Numbered from the stretch's first letter, positions 12,296 to 25,663 are shown. The stretch: DNA of 64,000 bases from Macquaria australasica (GCA_005408345.1 SEMN01000226.1:558001-622000); one strand, 5' to 3'. Made by a program: numbers and translations. Notes: generated from the sequence alone by a model not told the origin.

Positions 12296-12482
12296 AGTAA
12301 AGCGGAAGTAGCGGAACCTTAACGAGGGAATCCACTGCAAACGGGGGACATATTCCTTTGTTGCACTCGGTGGTGCTACAGGAAAATGTAGACTGAAAAC
12401 AGAGGCTCGCTGTCAGCGTCGTGCGACAGACAGAGGACAGCTCGGGGCTCGCGGGTGATCCCAGGCTTTGTTTGACTTCGTG
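12296..12482 (+). promoter_or_regulatory. adal: adal promoter/leader region, GC-rich and TATA-less
   Basis: Base composition changes from AT-rich to CpG-containing sequence just before the ATG at 12483. Two GGAA cores occur close together at 12300-12318 (AGCGGAAGTAGCGGAACC), resembling ETS-family sites common at housekeeping promoters. No TATA box is visible. The start site cannot be placed. Confidence 0.4.
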
Positions 12483-15400
12483 ATGGATAATGAGGGTGAT
12501 GTGTTTTATCGGGAGCTGCCGAAAGCGGTAAGTCGCACAGGCCCGGGGGAGTTTAAAGAGAGCACGCGTGGTTAACGTCTGTGACAGGTAGCTTACGTGC
12601 TAACGTCTGTCGCCAGGAGCTCCACGCGCACCTCAACGGCTCCGTCAGCTTCCGGACCATCGAGAAGCTCATCGGCCGAAAACCGCACCTCAACATTGAA
12701 CGCAGCATGACGGCCATCGGCAGAGGCCAGCGGAGGACACTGGACGAGTGCGTGTGTCTTTGTCTGTAACTCAAAGTTTAACGAGAGAGCTGGCGCGACT
12801 GTTGAGCTAACTGGTGATTTAATCCGTGGCCGTTTCATTCATGTATTTAATTCCTTAACCTAAGCGATGCATGCACAGTTCAGTTGTTATGAGGGTAGAT
12901 GTTGTTTCTGTGTGTTCAGTGGGGAACAGCTGTCTTCAGACAGACAATAGTAAAGGGACAATGTGTGTGTGTGTGTGTGTGTGTGGGATCTTTGTCAACA
13001 TTAAAACAACATGGCGCGCATACCTGCAGGTGTTTTCAGGTCTTCAAGGTCATCCATCAGCTGGTGGACACGGAGGAGGACATCCTGATGGTGAGGATTG
13101 GCTGTTTTGCCAAAACGTTTTTGTCTTTTATCTTTTTGCCCAGGATATCGGTAACGGATGTTTCTCTTCTTTCTTTCCAGGTGGCTACAGATGTTATCAA
13201 GGAGTTTGCGGCTGATGGTGTCAAATATTTAGAACTGAGAAGTACGCCAAGGGAGGAGAAAACCACAGGTAAGGACAAGGACGTCAACATGGAGCCTAAT
13301 GTTTTGATGGTGTGATTTACCATCAGGATTGTTTTACCAAATGATTAGGCTTACAGGTTTATTATCCTTTTCCTAGGATTGACAAAAAAGAGATATGTTG
13401 AAACTGTCATCAAAGCCATGCAACAGTGTAAAAACGAGGGAGTGGACATTGATGTCAGGTAGGCAAAGCATTTATTATTTCAGTGTGCAACAAGTCCAGA
13501 AATGTATCTCCGGTGTGTGAGGTGTGGCTTTGTTGGACACACTCCCACGGCCGTCACAAAAATGCTGCACAATGTTTTACTATGATGATCCAGTAACTTG
13601 AGTGCTGGCCCGCAGTAGTGCATACTTCTAAATGTGCCCGTTTGTCCTGAAGGTTTCTGGTGGCGATCGACCGCAGGAATGGGACTGAAGTTGCCATGGA
13701 GACGGTGAAGCTGGCTGAGGACTTCATGCTGTCCTCTGATGGTTTGGTGGTGGGACTCGACCTCAGTGGTGATCCAACGGTCAGTCAGCCAGTTTGGGGC
13801 TCGTAGAAAAGAAAACGGTTTTACTCCTTAACATTATGCATCATCAGAGTTAAAGCACCCACTAGATAGGTAGTAGTTAGACGAGCTGTAACATTAAAGT
13901 ACTCCTTACAGGTAACAGCATACTCAGAATGAGTACTTTTACTTCTGATACTCAAGTCTAATGTTCTGCTGTACATTAATGAAGGTAACAAATTAAAGTA
14001 AAAAGCATCAAAAGCTAAACAAAATTTAATTTAGTCTCTTACTGGAAGTGTGATCTTTCCATTCAGCTAGCTGCAGAACAGTTGCTGAGGTTTTCTGGTC
14101 CATTATGTTTTTTTTTTTTTGTTTTTTTGGTCAAAGTGCCAAAAAAATATTTGAAAAACTGTTATTGCAAACATAATGACTTTGACCTTGGTGTTAACAG
14201 TTTATGCCTTTTGCAGTTGGTGGGTTTATTTCTCACACAAATCACAACAGGAGCCATTTTTGTATTGTGTTCTATTAGTATGTGTGTGTGTATATGAAGA
14301 AGTATGTGTTCACTTGTGGTAATTCCCTTTTTGCACAGTAGGTGGTATGTGGAGTATAGGTGAAGCAGTAATCACAGAGCAGGTGTGTTGTTTACCGGGA
14401 GAGGCACACAGTTTTTGACCATCAGGTGTAGCATACCATTGAGCCATTTGTTTGTTTGAATGCAAGTTATTAATTGATATTAAGTGCGTGTGGATCGCCA
14501 TGATGGACCTGATGGCGTACAAATAAATTCTCTTGAATATGGTTATATAGGGATGTTTGGGAATGTGAATTATTTAACTGACATGCTACACAAAGGCCAC
14601 GCATCAATTAGGCAAGTACTGGTATAGCATCCCCTCAGTGGCTTGTAGGTTTCTTGTTTTTGTCAAATCAAGTCATTACAGTCTCTCCTGTGTAATTGTG
14701 CTTTGTCATATTTTGAAAGAAATAAGAGCATTGCTGTTTTCAAATGCTGCTGAGTAGCACAAATTAAATGCCATTGATCTCAAAGTTTTGGGATGGTACA
14801 GTACAGTTGATACCTCCAAACTTCAGCAAATCACATCAAACCTATTGAGATGGAATATCATTCAGTCAGATTAAAATTAAGTGTTTTTCCACCGGAGGGG
14901 GGTTTGCTGCTGCTGTATTTTGTGTCTGTATTTCCTGTTAATTAATGTAGTTTTTATTTTAAGGTTGGCCATGGCAAATACCTACTTCCTGCTCTACAGA
15001 GGGCGAAGAACTGTGGACTGAAGTTGTCACTGCACCTCTCAGAAGTATGACCACAACATTTTTAATATTATTTGTTATCTGTAGTCACTTTATCTGTGAG
15101 TGCTCTGACATTACAACACAACCTGTTGCAGGTACCATCACAGCTGGAGGAGTCAGACCTGCTGTTGAATCTTCCTCCGGACCGGATCGGTCACGGCACC
15201 TTCTTGCATCCTGAAGTGGGTGGATCTCAAAGTCTTGTTGACAAAGTGTTGAAGAACAACGTACCACTGGGTAAGACGGAGATGAAATGATTCATTTAAT
15301 ATTGTGTGCACACTAAGTTGACTTGGTTTTGATGTCTCAAACTTTCTTTTTCTTGTAGAGCTATGTCTGACATCAAATGTCAAAGGACAAACTGTACCGT

Positions 15401-16772
15401 GTTACTCGAAACATCATTTCAAATACTGGTATGAGTTGGGACATCCAAGTGTGATTTGTGTAAGTTTCCTCTCTTTGCACCTCACAGGCAGTGAAGCTTT
15501 TTTTTTTTTAACATCTAGTACACATTTTTAAAATTTTGGATTGGGGCTGCATAGCATTTGAAATATTTGTATACCTGTATTGTAAACCAACTAGAGTTTC
15601 AGTACCGATGCCAAAATTCTACTTTATTTGGTACCTTACTTACACATGTATAAAACGTAAAACCTTTTAATTCAACCAATTTAGCCAAACGTTAATGTTA
15701 TCTTCCTACAAACAGTCACAAAAACTGTGCCTCAACTCTTGATTGAATTCATCAAATATTTTACAAAAAACTCAAGACTAAGAATGTAACCAAGCATTTG
15801 GTGCTAACTTTTGGTACTTGAGTTTTTGACTTTGACTTGGTGATACAGAAACAATTTGGGAAGGACTCAAAAGTATTGACGTACCCAGGCCTTACTCTGA
15901 TTTTTGGTTTGCATGTAAAGGGGGAATCCAGTGATTTAATTTTGCAGCTTAATTGGGTTGAGGTCGAAAAAAACTGACTTTTAGTCCTTAGTATGAGTCG
16001 AGCTTAAAAAATGCTGGATCCTGCAACTCAATACCTTAAACCCTCCTCAAGCCTAACTACTGTAGTAATCCTAATTGATGTGTAAAATCTGTGGAGTACC
16101 CCTTTAAAAAATAAATGAAAATGTGTAGAACCTGAAATGTACCGAAGCCCTGAGAAAACAAATTGGGTGATCTGTTTAAATCTGATCTAAATTGTTTTCT
16201 CTTGTGTTTATGACTTAATAGGTGAAAATGTTTTTCCAGGATCATTTCTCTAAGTTCCTTTTTGTTCATCTGTATAAAGAGGTGAAAATTTGTACAAAGT
16301 GTTGGATACTCATTTTGGCCACAAGACAAGCATTCATGTTTTCTTCCAGGTGAGTTTTAATTTCTCCATTTCACAGATGGTAAAAAAAATTAAGGAACAT
16401 AGAAAGATTATCTTGGCAGTAACTTTTTTTTCCACCTATTAAGTCAAACACAAAAGAGAAAACAATTTAGATCAGAATTTGTTTTCTCACATGCTGCTCA
16501 GGGCTTCTGTAGATTTGACACTTCATGGTGAGAAAATCGAAGTTAACCATGAATGATTTTTATTCTTTGCCACATTACAGACTGATGATAAAGGAGTCTT
16601 CTGTACAGACTTGTCTCAGGAATATCAGCTGGCAGCTTCCACGTTTGGCCTCAGTCGTGAAGCCATATGGAAGCTCTCCCAGCAGGCCATAGACTGTATC
16701 TTCGCGCCAGACCCAGTGAAACAGCAGCTCAGACAGAAGTGGATTGATATACAGCCTCAGGTGTTCAAGTGA
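12483..16772 (+). CDS. adal: Adenosine deaminase-like protein (N6-methyl-AMP deaminase, MAPDA)
   Basis: Exons: 12483-12527, 12617-12747, 13030-13090, 13181-13268, 13377-13458, 13653-13779, 14964-15044, 15132-15270, 15359-15459, 16581-16772; 1047 nt, 348 aa (human ADAL 355). The family hydrolyses N6-methyl-AMP to IMP and methylamine, clearing m6A released by RNA decay (known of the family). Metal and catalytic motifs of the ADA fold are in place: HAH in ELHAHLNG (His18, His20), HLSE (His202, Glu205), RIGHGT (His226) and TDDKG (Asp287/Asp288). The start is the first ATG in the GC-rich leader and gives MDNEGDVFYRELPKA directly before ELHAHLNG. All introns are GT-AG with consistent phase. No signal peptide, so probably cytosolic. 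It ends 391 bp from the convergent nat10 stop. Confidence 0.95.
12962..12985. repeat. (TG)n microsatellite in adal intron 2
   Basis: Uninterrupted TG dinucleotide run of about 24 bp, 45 bp before the exon 3 acceptor. Confidence 0.9.
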
Positions 16773-17163
16773 CCCGTTCAGTGGAACTTAAAGCCAATCA
16801 TATACCTCATATTTCAGTTTAAAAAAAAAACATTTCCATTAACTTTTTACAAGTCTTTGTAGAAATCATGACATCAACTAAAAGGGAACTCTAAAAATAT
16901 TTTCAAAATGTTTGAAATACTTGAAAGTAAATGAAACCTATTTGGTACAACAAGTGTAAGTGTGTTTTCTGCTGATATACAGTTTCTGTGCACTCAACAT
17001 AAACCAAAGCAACAAACTTGTTATGATGTAATGTAAAAATCCAGTCTTTTGGGTGCTCTTCATTATCCGCAAGTCCGTCCGAGATAGCCAAAGTTCTCTA
17101 CATTGCAGAGCACGTTGATGCCGCTTTGCGCTCACACACATGTCAACGCAGCACTGTCTACTG
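16773..17163. other. adal-nat10 convergent intergenic stretch
   Basis: This 391-bp gap between two facing stop codons must hold the 3' ends of both transcripts. No AATAAA or ATTAAA is present on either strand here; AGTAAA at 16926-16931 (+) is the best variant for adal. The nearest minus-strand AATAAA for nat10 is at 16558-16563, inside adal's last intron. Overlapping antisense 3' UTRs are therefore likely. Confidence 0.4.
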
Positions 17164-20100
17164 TCACGCCCTCTTCCCAAATTTGCCGTGCTTGTCCTTG
17201 TTCTTCTTGAATTTGCCATGTTGCATTTCCTTCTTCTTTAGTTTCCCGTGCTGGGCAGCCCCATTGCTTGCTATGGCGTTTCCCCCATCCAACTTCCTCT
17301 TCTTGTCACTGTTGGGAGTATGACATTGTTACAAACATGTTTCTACAACCACACACACACACTAATGCCAGAGATCTTGGACGTCACTGCACCTCTTGAT
17401 GCTGACGATAGCTGTGTTTCCTGCTTTCTTCAACACCTGGTCCCATTCCTCATCATCTCCACGGATCCTGTATCTGTAAATACAAAGGAAATCTTTACAA
17501 CTACAGAAAATATTGCCCTGTACTTTTTTTAAATTCAAAATGCTACACAAAAATAATGACCAAGGCCACCCCACCACCCTGCCTCATACTCACTCTTCCA
17601 GGTCCATTTCCTTCACTTTCTCTACATCCTGCTTGTGTCTCTCCTCAAACTCCTTCGCAGCTTCATTCTGTTGGTAGAGGGAAAACAGATTCATTTTTCA
17701 ACCTTTTTTCCTCAAACACATAGGGAGAAGGGATGCAACTAACATTTTTTTCATTCATGATTAATGTGTTGACTTTTTTTCTAGTTAATTGTTAGCTCTA
17801 TAAAATGTCACAATTGTTAAAAAACGCAGATTACAATTTCCCAGGGACCAAGGTGACGTCTTCAAATTCACAGAACAGCTCAAAATCCCAAAATATTGAA
17901 TTTATGATATACAAACAAGAAAGATGACTAATTCTCACATGAGAAGCTGAAACCAGCAAATATTTTTCCTTGATAAATGACATCAAAATTGTTGACCACA
18001 TACCAGATCATCATTAAGGCTTCCTACTGTCGGCTCCATGGACACGTCTTTAGTGGCCGCCATCTGTGCCTCAATAGCTTTTTCTTGGATGCTGGTGAAG
18101 ACCTAGGACAGTAAAGGCCAGAACAATGGAAAGTATTAATGTTGTTGCAATAGTTTAAAAGGTAGGTTTTATGGCATCATTATCACATTTTTCAATGGAT
18201 TATTAAGACTAAGAATGGACTTACTTGCACAAATTTCCGGATCAGACGGTTGAAGAGGCCCATGAGCTGTGAGCTTGGGAGTTCAATTTCCTTTTCTAGC
18301 TGGTCTACTGATTTGTGCTGTAACCCTATACCCAGCAGTAACGCCTACAAAAGTACAGGGACAATAAACAAGTATGACATTAAAACTGTATTCACGGCAA
18401 AGAAACGACTGAGACCATAACCAATGGGGAAACTTACACACTGTGCGGCTGAGAGAGAGACGTCGCCGAGCTGCTTGAGGAAAAAGATGCGTGCCACTGT
18501 TGGGATCAGGTCCATGATGAGGTGGTAGTCCACCATGCTCCTGGAATACAACTCCAGACGTTTGAGGTCATAAGGGCTGAAATGGCCTGCCAGCTCGGAG
18601 CTACTGAGCGCTGTGAAGATGAAAGACAAGTCAGATCAGGTCTGTAAAGACGGAGAGGAAATCTGATCAGGTTGGTTAGTAGAGGAGTCTTACTGCTCGT
18701 CTCCTCCTTGGACTTCTTATTCTGCAGGATGCTGAGTGCCAGGCCCGGATGGAAGCTGCTGAACTGGTAGGAGAGGAGGGACAGGAAGCGCCGGCGGAAA
18801 TCTGAGGAAAACAAAAACTGTTCAGTCAGACTGTAATAAAGTTTAAACAAACCAGGTCTCCAGAGGTAGTACAAAAAAAAAAAATGTGCACGTTCACCTT
18901 TCCAGAAGGCAGCCAGCCACTGGCTCTGCTCCGGGGCTTCATCTGTATTCAGCTCCTTCAGCATCACACAAGAGTGCTCTCCTGTCAGGTCATTCTAGAC
19001 ACAACCACACACACCAATAATTACAGCATGTGACAACACAATGTACAGAAACAAAAAGAAAAGAAATGTTTTTATACTTACAGGGGTTTGTCTCAAGTAG
19101 ACTGGAGTATAACCCGCTTTCTTCCAGAACCTGTCAGGTTGCAAAAACTGTGACCTTTCTAAAATCTGCAAAAATATTACAACCTCCCTCCCCTTTTCCA
19201 TATTCAAGGACACTCACTTGAGCAGCTGTGCAGTAAGGCCATAGGAAACTCCTAGATAGTCCAGTCTCTCGGCTCTCCTCTCACTCAGCTTCAGCAGCAA
19301 AGGAGGGAGCTCCTTCCGTGGAGTGATCACCTCCTCCAGCAGACTGACAGCCTGGACAACAAGAGACAACAACAGGGCTTCTGTCACAGAAGTGAGAGTT
19401 TAATCTGCCTGATCTGCTCCCTAAATTGTATTTTTACTCTTTCAAATATAAATACAGTTTATGTCTTTAATTGTGTTACCTCACTGCTGACGGAGGTGAT
19501 CTCATTGTGATTTGAGCGTGTGCTCTCGTCCATGGTGGGAAACTTGCCCTCATAGTACATCTGCAGCAGCTGGAGAGCTCTGGAGCCGTAGCCCATCTGG
19601 TGGACAGGATGAAAACCAGTTACACACAGTACATCTTGATGAATCAAAAACTGGACAAACACGCTGAGGCCTTTGCAAGTTCTTACCCCTTGGTAGTCTG
19701 GATTGACAGCTATTCGCACCACTCTGCCACCAGACAGGCTGCCAAACTCTGGGTCTTGGAACTGCAAAGAAAAGAACAGGAGAGTCGTGTTTGCACTGTG
19801 GAAACGTGAGCTGTGAAGATTTAGTCAAAAGGCTTTGTGACCGGTGTGTACCTGTTCTGACACCGTCCAGGGAATGAGGTCACCAGAGGCTTTCTTTCCT
19901 CTGGACAGACTGTTTAGGATGGACTGCCGAGATATTTCTCCCTCCAGACACACCTGAGGGACCAAAGATGAACAAATGTACGTAATGGAGAACAAATACA
20001 GTAAGTCAAGTCAATAAACTAGCACACAGGCCAAAAAAAGCTCGTCTCTGAATGCTTTAAGTGTAAATAAAGAATTGTCTGATTTGGTGGAAGTTACAGC

Positions 20101-23100
20101 AGGCCATAGAATAACCTACTGAATATAAAACAGTCTCTCTTCTGAACTCATTGGGACAGATTTGCAAAAAAGGCTCTTACCACAGCTGTTTGCTTTCAAA
20201 TGTATGGAATGGCCATCACTCTGCCCATTAAAAACACAAGAGAATTTCATGAGAGGTCCAGAGTGTCTTACCTGCACCACAGCAAGGACCTCAGGTAGCG
20301 AGTTCTGTGTGGGCGGAACAGGTGGCAGGAGGCAGAAGAGGTGATGGGCCGGAGCATCTGACAACATCTGCAGGTCGTTTGGTGAATTCTGGATCCCAAG
20401 AACACATTGAGTCAGCAAATAAACACAAATATGACACAGCACTGTGCATAGGTAGGACATTATGCTCCTTGAGGGGAAGCACGTCACGTGAATACAAACT
20501 AGTAATATCACCTTGTAGTGCGATGCCACGTAGAGGGCCATCAACCTCTGCAGGAAAGCCTCAGATGCCTTGTGGTAACAGAACAGCGTGTCTCTGTTCA
20601 CGTAATATCTGGACAGTGTGGGCTCAGGACAAATGCAGAAGAAACTACAACTTCTTTCGTTTTAGACTCGCGTATTGTCTGTAGGAGTGTGTCACAAATG
20701 TACATATGACGTTTACAGTGATACAAAAATAATACAGATTTATTACAGAGAACAATCTGATATGCTGCAATTCAAACCTGATTTGATCCGATTAGGAGTC
20801 ACCTAAGATTCCATTCAGCTCTGATATGATGAAATTTGATATTTTAAATGGTACATACATTTTAACTGTCTAGGTCTGACTGGCAGTAGCAAAATAAAAA
20901 TAAAAAGATGATGATTGATTGGGCAATCCCCAAGGTTAGTGATATCTTTCTAAATATCTGAAGTGGAGATGTGATTGGAGGACTACACAGGAGCCTTAAT
21001 TATTTGGTTTACTTAATAATTGCTTTTTTTATTAAACTGGGAAACTTTAAACTTTGGATCTGTGGTTTTGAATCAATGTAGCTGTACCTCTGACTTGTAT
21101 ACATTTGTAATACCTCATGTGATAATCGATTAATCCCTTAAGTTGACTTTCAAGCAAAAATGCAAAATGTTCTCTAGTTCCAGCTTCTCAAACATGATGA
21201 TTTGCTGCTTTTCTTTGTCTTAGTTAACAGTGAATTGAATATCTTTAGGTTTTGGACTGTTGGTCGGCTAAAACAAGCAACCTGAAGACGTCACCTTGGG
21301 CTTTAGAAATGTGTGATGGGCATATTTCTGTTTGTTTTGTTTTTTTAACCAAATGATTAATCTAGAGAATAACTGATCAATAATGAAAGTCATCATTAGT
21401 TGCAGGCCTAATCTAAATGCTTGTGTTCACTCAAATGTCACCAGAGGAAGACTTTCGTTTACACCATCTTAATACTGACCCTTCATCTCTATCACACATG
21501 TAGTCTTACATGTCTTTAAAATCTCTTTTACGTTATGTATGTTACAGTATGACATACTGTACTGTACTGTGCATCAAGTGTGACAGGCCTGGTCTAGATC
21601 AGGGGTAACTTTAAGTGCCATCAAGGATACAGGTCACAAGTCTGTGGAAGAGGGCAGCCAGAAATGAGCCTGGGTATGTTCAGACAGTCCAGACAGAGCA
21701 GATCATTCAGCCACTTTTCTACAGCGTCCCCTGGAGCGTACCGAATGGACTCGTGGAGAGAAACCTCATGGAGAGAGCGAGCTGTGTACGGAGAAACAGC
21801 AGTCAGACAGATGATGGAGACACGCTGAAGACACACAGAGTTAAACATATTCTAGAGATATTTACCTGCTGCTAGCCTCGCGGTGTTGGCGGTCCTGTTC
21901 TCTGCTGACATGCTCTGCTGACTGTCTGCACTCTGCTGCCTCAACTGCTGAATCAGTTTGAGGGAAAGAGAGCGTCCAGTGCCTTCATACCTGCAGAGAT
22001 GAGGGCAAACAGCGGTCAGAAATGCAAATAACTAGAGCTGATGATGATGAAGTGATTTATCGATGGACAGTGTATTAACTATTTTGATAATTGATTGAAC
22101 GTCATTTTTTAAGCAAAAACGGCAAGAATCCACTTGGACTACTGGTCGAACAAAACAAACAATTTGAATATGTAAACTTGTGACATACATTTTTCATTAA
22201 TTTCTGATCATTTATATGTTACACAATTAATCAAGAATGATAATGAAATTAAATTATAATGAATATAATCAGTTCTTGCAGCACTAGAAATTATTATTAT
22301 TGCTTCTACTTCACTGGTATTTTAATCAATTTTCTCAAAAATGTCCTTGTGTGTAATGTTACTCATATACTGGAACATCATCCAGCCCTATTACTGACCC
22401 GTTGATGGTGGAGGCCATGAAAACCAGATAAGGCCCCAGCAGTTTCTTAACCAGAGGAAGAGGGATGGCTGCAGCCTCATCAATGACCAGCAGTTCAGCC
22501 TGGCCCAGTTTCACTGCATCACCTGGGTGGATGTACTGTTGGTCACACGGACAGGAAGGTCAGATACGTGTCTTTCACTTACTATTGTAGATAACAGGAA
22601 ATGGAGAAGAGTGCACTGGTCTCGTTTACCTGGATTGTCTGCCGATGCTCTTTGAAGATGTTCACCCGCACCACAGCTTTGTTGAACTCTGGATTCAAAG
22701 ACTGGATGATTTCATAGTCGAGATGCTCCTACAAATGCAAAAGGGGGATATGAAGCGGTATGTGCCCACAGCATGAACATACTGTCACCGATACATACAG
22801 TATAAGGTTCTTGGGCAGCCTACCTGATACTGCAGAGCATCAAAGCCCTTGAAGATGAATTCAAACATGGTGTGGAGGTTGTCCGGGCTCGGTGAGGTTA
22901 CAAAGATGTTGGAATAGCTGTAAAGAATGTCAGGCAATTATTAGTAAAAACCTAAGAGAATATGATAGACAAAACCGATATATAACTGATATGTATGACA
23001 TTACAAAACTGATATGTATGACATTATAAAACTCATCTGTACCCAAAAGCCACAGCTCCAGCAACAGCAAGCCCCAGTGCTGCAGACTTGCCTCGACCGC

Positions 23101-25663
23101 GGGCAGCAGTCAGAGCCACGGTGCTCCTCAGAGTCTTCTCTGAGATCGCCTCAATGAACTTCAGCACTCCTTTAGCCTAGAGGACAATAACTATTAGGAA
23201 TGATATAAAATGGGATGACTATTGAGGTGTATTTTCTCAGGAACGATGTCATGATCTTTGCACCCCAAAGTGCTAGTTACTAAGATCTATGAATCTTATT
23301 GGTGCATTCATCAAACATTATAATTGGTAAATGTTGGTAAAAGTGTCTCTTTAGTGAGAGGTCCTGACCTGGTCCATGGTCCTGCAGCAATCTACCAACC
23401 CACCCACAGGCTGAGTGTCCTGAAGGGACTCCTTCAGATCCTTCAGCTCCTGTTCTCGTGGAGACAAACCATCCTCCTGAAGGGGATGAGACAACTGGTC
23501 AGAAATCAGGAAGTATATAATCTAGCCAACAGGCAAGAAAACTTCATTCATAGAGCACTTTTCAGAACAGTAGTAACAAAGTACTTTACGGAAGGGAGAA
23601 ATGATAAACAGGATAAAAGAGACAGACAAGGCAATATAAAAACAAGGACCCAAATTGTAAAAACCACAAAATATTAAAGTTATAAAATCAAGAAAAATCC
23701 AAAGAAAATAAGCAAGTTTTAGGATGCTTTTTAAAAAGAGCACTGGTTTGGCTTCAGGAGGCTATTCTAAAGTCAATGAGCAACAGCAGCAATCACCTCT
23801 AGTTTTCTGCCTTGATCTTGGAACAGCCAGAAGTTTCTGCTCTAAAGACCTGAGGCTCCTCCAAGTGCTAACAACTCATTTAACGAAACAGGAAATGGTT
23901 TGTATGATAAGAGTAAAAATCTTTAAAATCAGCCCTAAAAGAGACAGGGAGCCGGAGGAGAGAGGCAGAAACCAGTGTAATGTGTGATCTACATTTTGGA
24001 CAACCAAGCAGTGAATCTCCATTGTTTATATAGATTAGGGGTGCAAGTAATGATTATTTTTCTTATCAATAATCTATCCATTTTTTTTAAATTAATTGTT
24101 TAGTTTATAAAATGCCAGAAAAAGTGAAAAAGGCCCGTCACAATTTCACAGAGCCCGAGGCGACTTCTTCAAATTGCTTGTTATGTTCGACCAAAAGTCC
24201 AAAACCCAATGACATTTACTTTAAAAGTATATAAAAACAGAGAAAAGCAGTATATCGTCACATTGGAGATGCTGGACGCTTCAGAATTGACTTAAACAAA
24301 TAATCGATTATCAAACTTACTGCAGATTATCAACTAATAGATTGAACGACTAATTGTTTCTACACTAATATAGTTACCTGAGTCTTTGGGAGAACGGGCT
24401 TGATGTTTGCCATGTGGCTGGAGACTGGCAGGATGTTGAGCTGGTCATCAATGACAACACAGTTCTTGCAGGACGCAAGCGACAGAATGAACCTAGAAAC
24501 AGTAGCACAAAATTAATAATAATGTTAAATCATCATTATTCCATTGACTAAAAACGCTCTCCAAATCCCATGAAAGCCAGAGGAGCACTTACCTCTCATT
24601 GAACCTTCCCACCACATCCTGATGAGCCTCGGTCCTGTATCGAGAGTGCACATCCTGGATGAAAACAAGCCACAATGAACCCAAATCATCTCACTAGAAA
24701 ACAGTCTGACATGTGCGGAGAAGGAACCGGTTATAGACTTACCATAGTCATAGTGTACAGCTGCTTGAGAGAGTTCATTGTCCTCAGCAGTAACACCACT
24801 ATACCACCTCCTTCTACAGTCTCTATAGTTCTTGCTAAGAGATTGGGAGTGATGGCTTCAAAATCCTGTGTGTCACACAACACAAAACAGTCACATATAT
24901 CAACTTTACACTAGTCTGCAGCAGTGGTTCCCAACCTTTTTTTGGTTGTGACCCAATACAATGAAGCATCTTTTGTGTCCCGTTACTCGCGACCCCAAAG
25001 TTTGACACATCTCGGTAGATCGCCGCCGGTCTGCAGCCACAGAGGAGCAACTCACCTGCAAGACGCACATGCCGAAGGTGTTTCCCAGGATCTTGTGTGT
25101 CTCGTTGTAGTAACAGTAGCGGATGTTGGTTGCAGCGATGAAGAGCTCAAAGGGGTCATCCTGATTCAGATTCAGTGTGCCGGTCTTTATCTTCTTCTGC
25201 AGCTGTCTCATGCGCTTCTTCCGGTTGCTGTTTTGTGCGACATTTTTTTTTGGACAAATCAGATCCCCCCCCCTTCTCCTTTTTGACACAATAAATGGCA
25301 AACGGCTAAGTCTCTGAGGGGGAGTTTACACTCACCTGCTGAATCCCAGGTCCTTTTTGTAGCACCAGAGCACAGAGGGTCGTGCTCTGACGGCGGCTTT
25401 AGACAGCATGTGATGCAGAATGACAACCTGGATCAGAGACAGATGTCAAAAGCAAAGAGAGTTACATGGATCAGACGCATCTTAAAACAAGCCCACTTTG
25501 CTACCAAGACTGACTCACTTCCCGGGGACAGCAGAGAGTGAAGGATTACCTGATCTCTCCCACGATCTCCCACCACCACAAACATGGTCCGGTGCTGCAG
25601 AGCGACTCCATTCTCTATCTGGACCCGGATCCGGTTGTCTACCTTCTTGCGGACTGTCGCCAT
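17164..25663 (-). CDS. nat10: RNA cytidine acetyltransferase (N-acetyltransferase 10)
   Basis: Coding exons from the 5' end: 25550-25663, 25336-25427, 25056-25227, 24743-24865, 24593-24654, 24378-24492, 23369-23476, 23043-23176, 22824-22917, 22630-22728, 22399-22535, 21866-21990, 21631-21781, 20512-20608, 20272-20388, 19852-19953, 19687-19761, 19480-19596, 19218-19351, 19082-19130, 18898-18994, 18694-18801, 18438-18610, 18225-18344, 18004-18102, 17594-17667, 17393-17473, 17164-17308; 3114 nt, 1037 aa (human 1025). NAT10 is the nucleolar ATP-dependent enzyme that makes N4-acetylcytidine in 18S rRNA, tRNA and some mRNA. Visible are the N-terminal VRKKVDNRIR block, Walker A in AARGRGKSAALG (Lys292), VIDEAAAIPLPL of the RecA-like helicase domain, the GNAT acetyl-CoA loop PDYQG-MGYGSRAL (Gly641/Gly643) and a Lys-rich tail typical of nucleolar targeting. 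Every junction keeps phase. Confidence 0.96.
17722..18000. repeat. Dispersed GGGCTGCAACTAA / GATTAATCG repeat, nat10 intron copy
   Basis: GATGCAACTAAC, then a GATTAATG/TAGTTAAT core, AAATGTCACAAT and GGTGACGTCTTCAAATT recur in this order in many places in the window, all without coding frames. Complete copies elsewhere start and end with inverted GGGCTGCAACTAAYGATTAT, as in a nonautonomous DNA transposon. Confidence 0.55.
21125..21410. repeat. Dispersed GGGCTGCAACTAA repeat, nat10 intron copy 2
   Basis: Opens with GATAATCGATTAATC and closes with CATCATTAGTTGCAGGCCTA, in the opposite orientation to the 17722 copy; the GACGTCACCTTGGGC core is shared. Confidence 0.55.
22035..22290. repeat. Dispersed GGGCTGCAACTAA repeat, nat10 intron copy 3
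   Basis: Begins near CTAGAGCTGATGATGATG and ends CAGTTCTTGCAGCACTAG, with ATTGATTGAACGTCATTTTT and TGGTCGAACAAAACAAACAA inside. More diverged than the other copies. Confidence 0.45.
24037..24367. repeat. Dispersed GGGCTGCAACTAA repeat, nat10 intron copy 4
   Basis: TAGGGGTGCAAGTAATGATT opens the copy; CAGAGCCCGAGGCGACTTCT and a terminal TAATCGATTATCAA/GATTGAACGACTAATTG follow. No coding frame. Confidence 0.55.
24921..25050 (+). repeat. hAT-like fragment next to nat10 exon 3
   Basis: GCAGTGGTTCCCAACCTTTTT followed by TTGTGACCCAATACA is a typical vertebrate hAT terminal sequence. The insertion ends within a few bases of the nat10 exon 3 donor (exon begins at 25056), so the repeat supplies most of the donor-side intron. 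Confidence 0.5.

Noticed and set aside
20116..20601. 161-codon minus-strand frame as an uninterrupted nat10 exon
   Set aside because: Family sequence shows two exons (20512-20608 and 20272-20388) with intron sequence between; the frame is open through the intron by chance.
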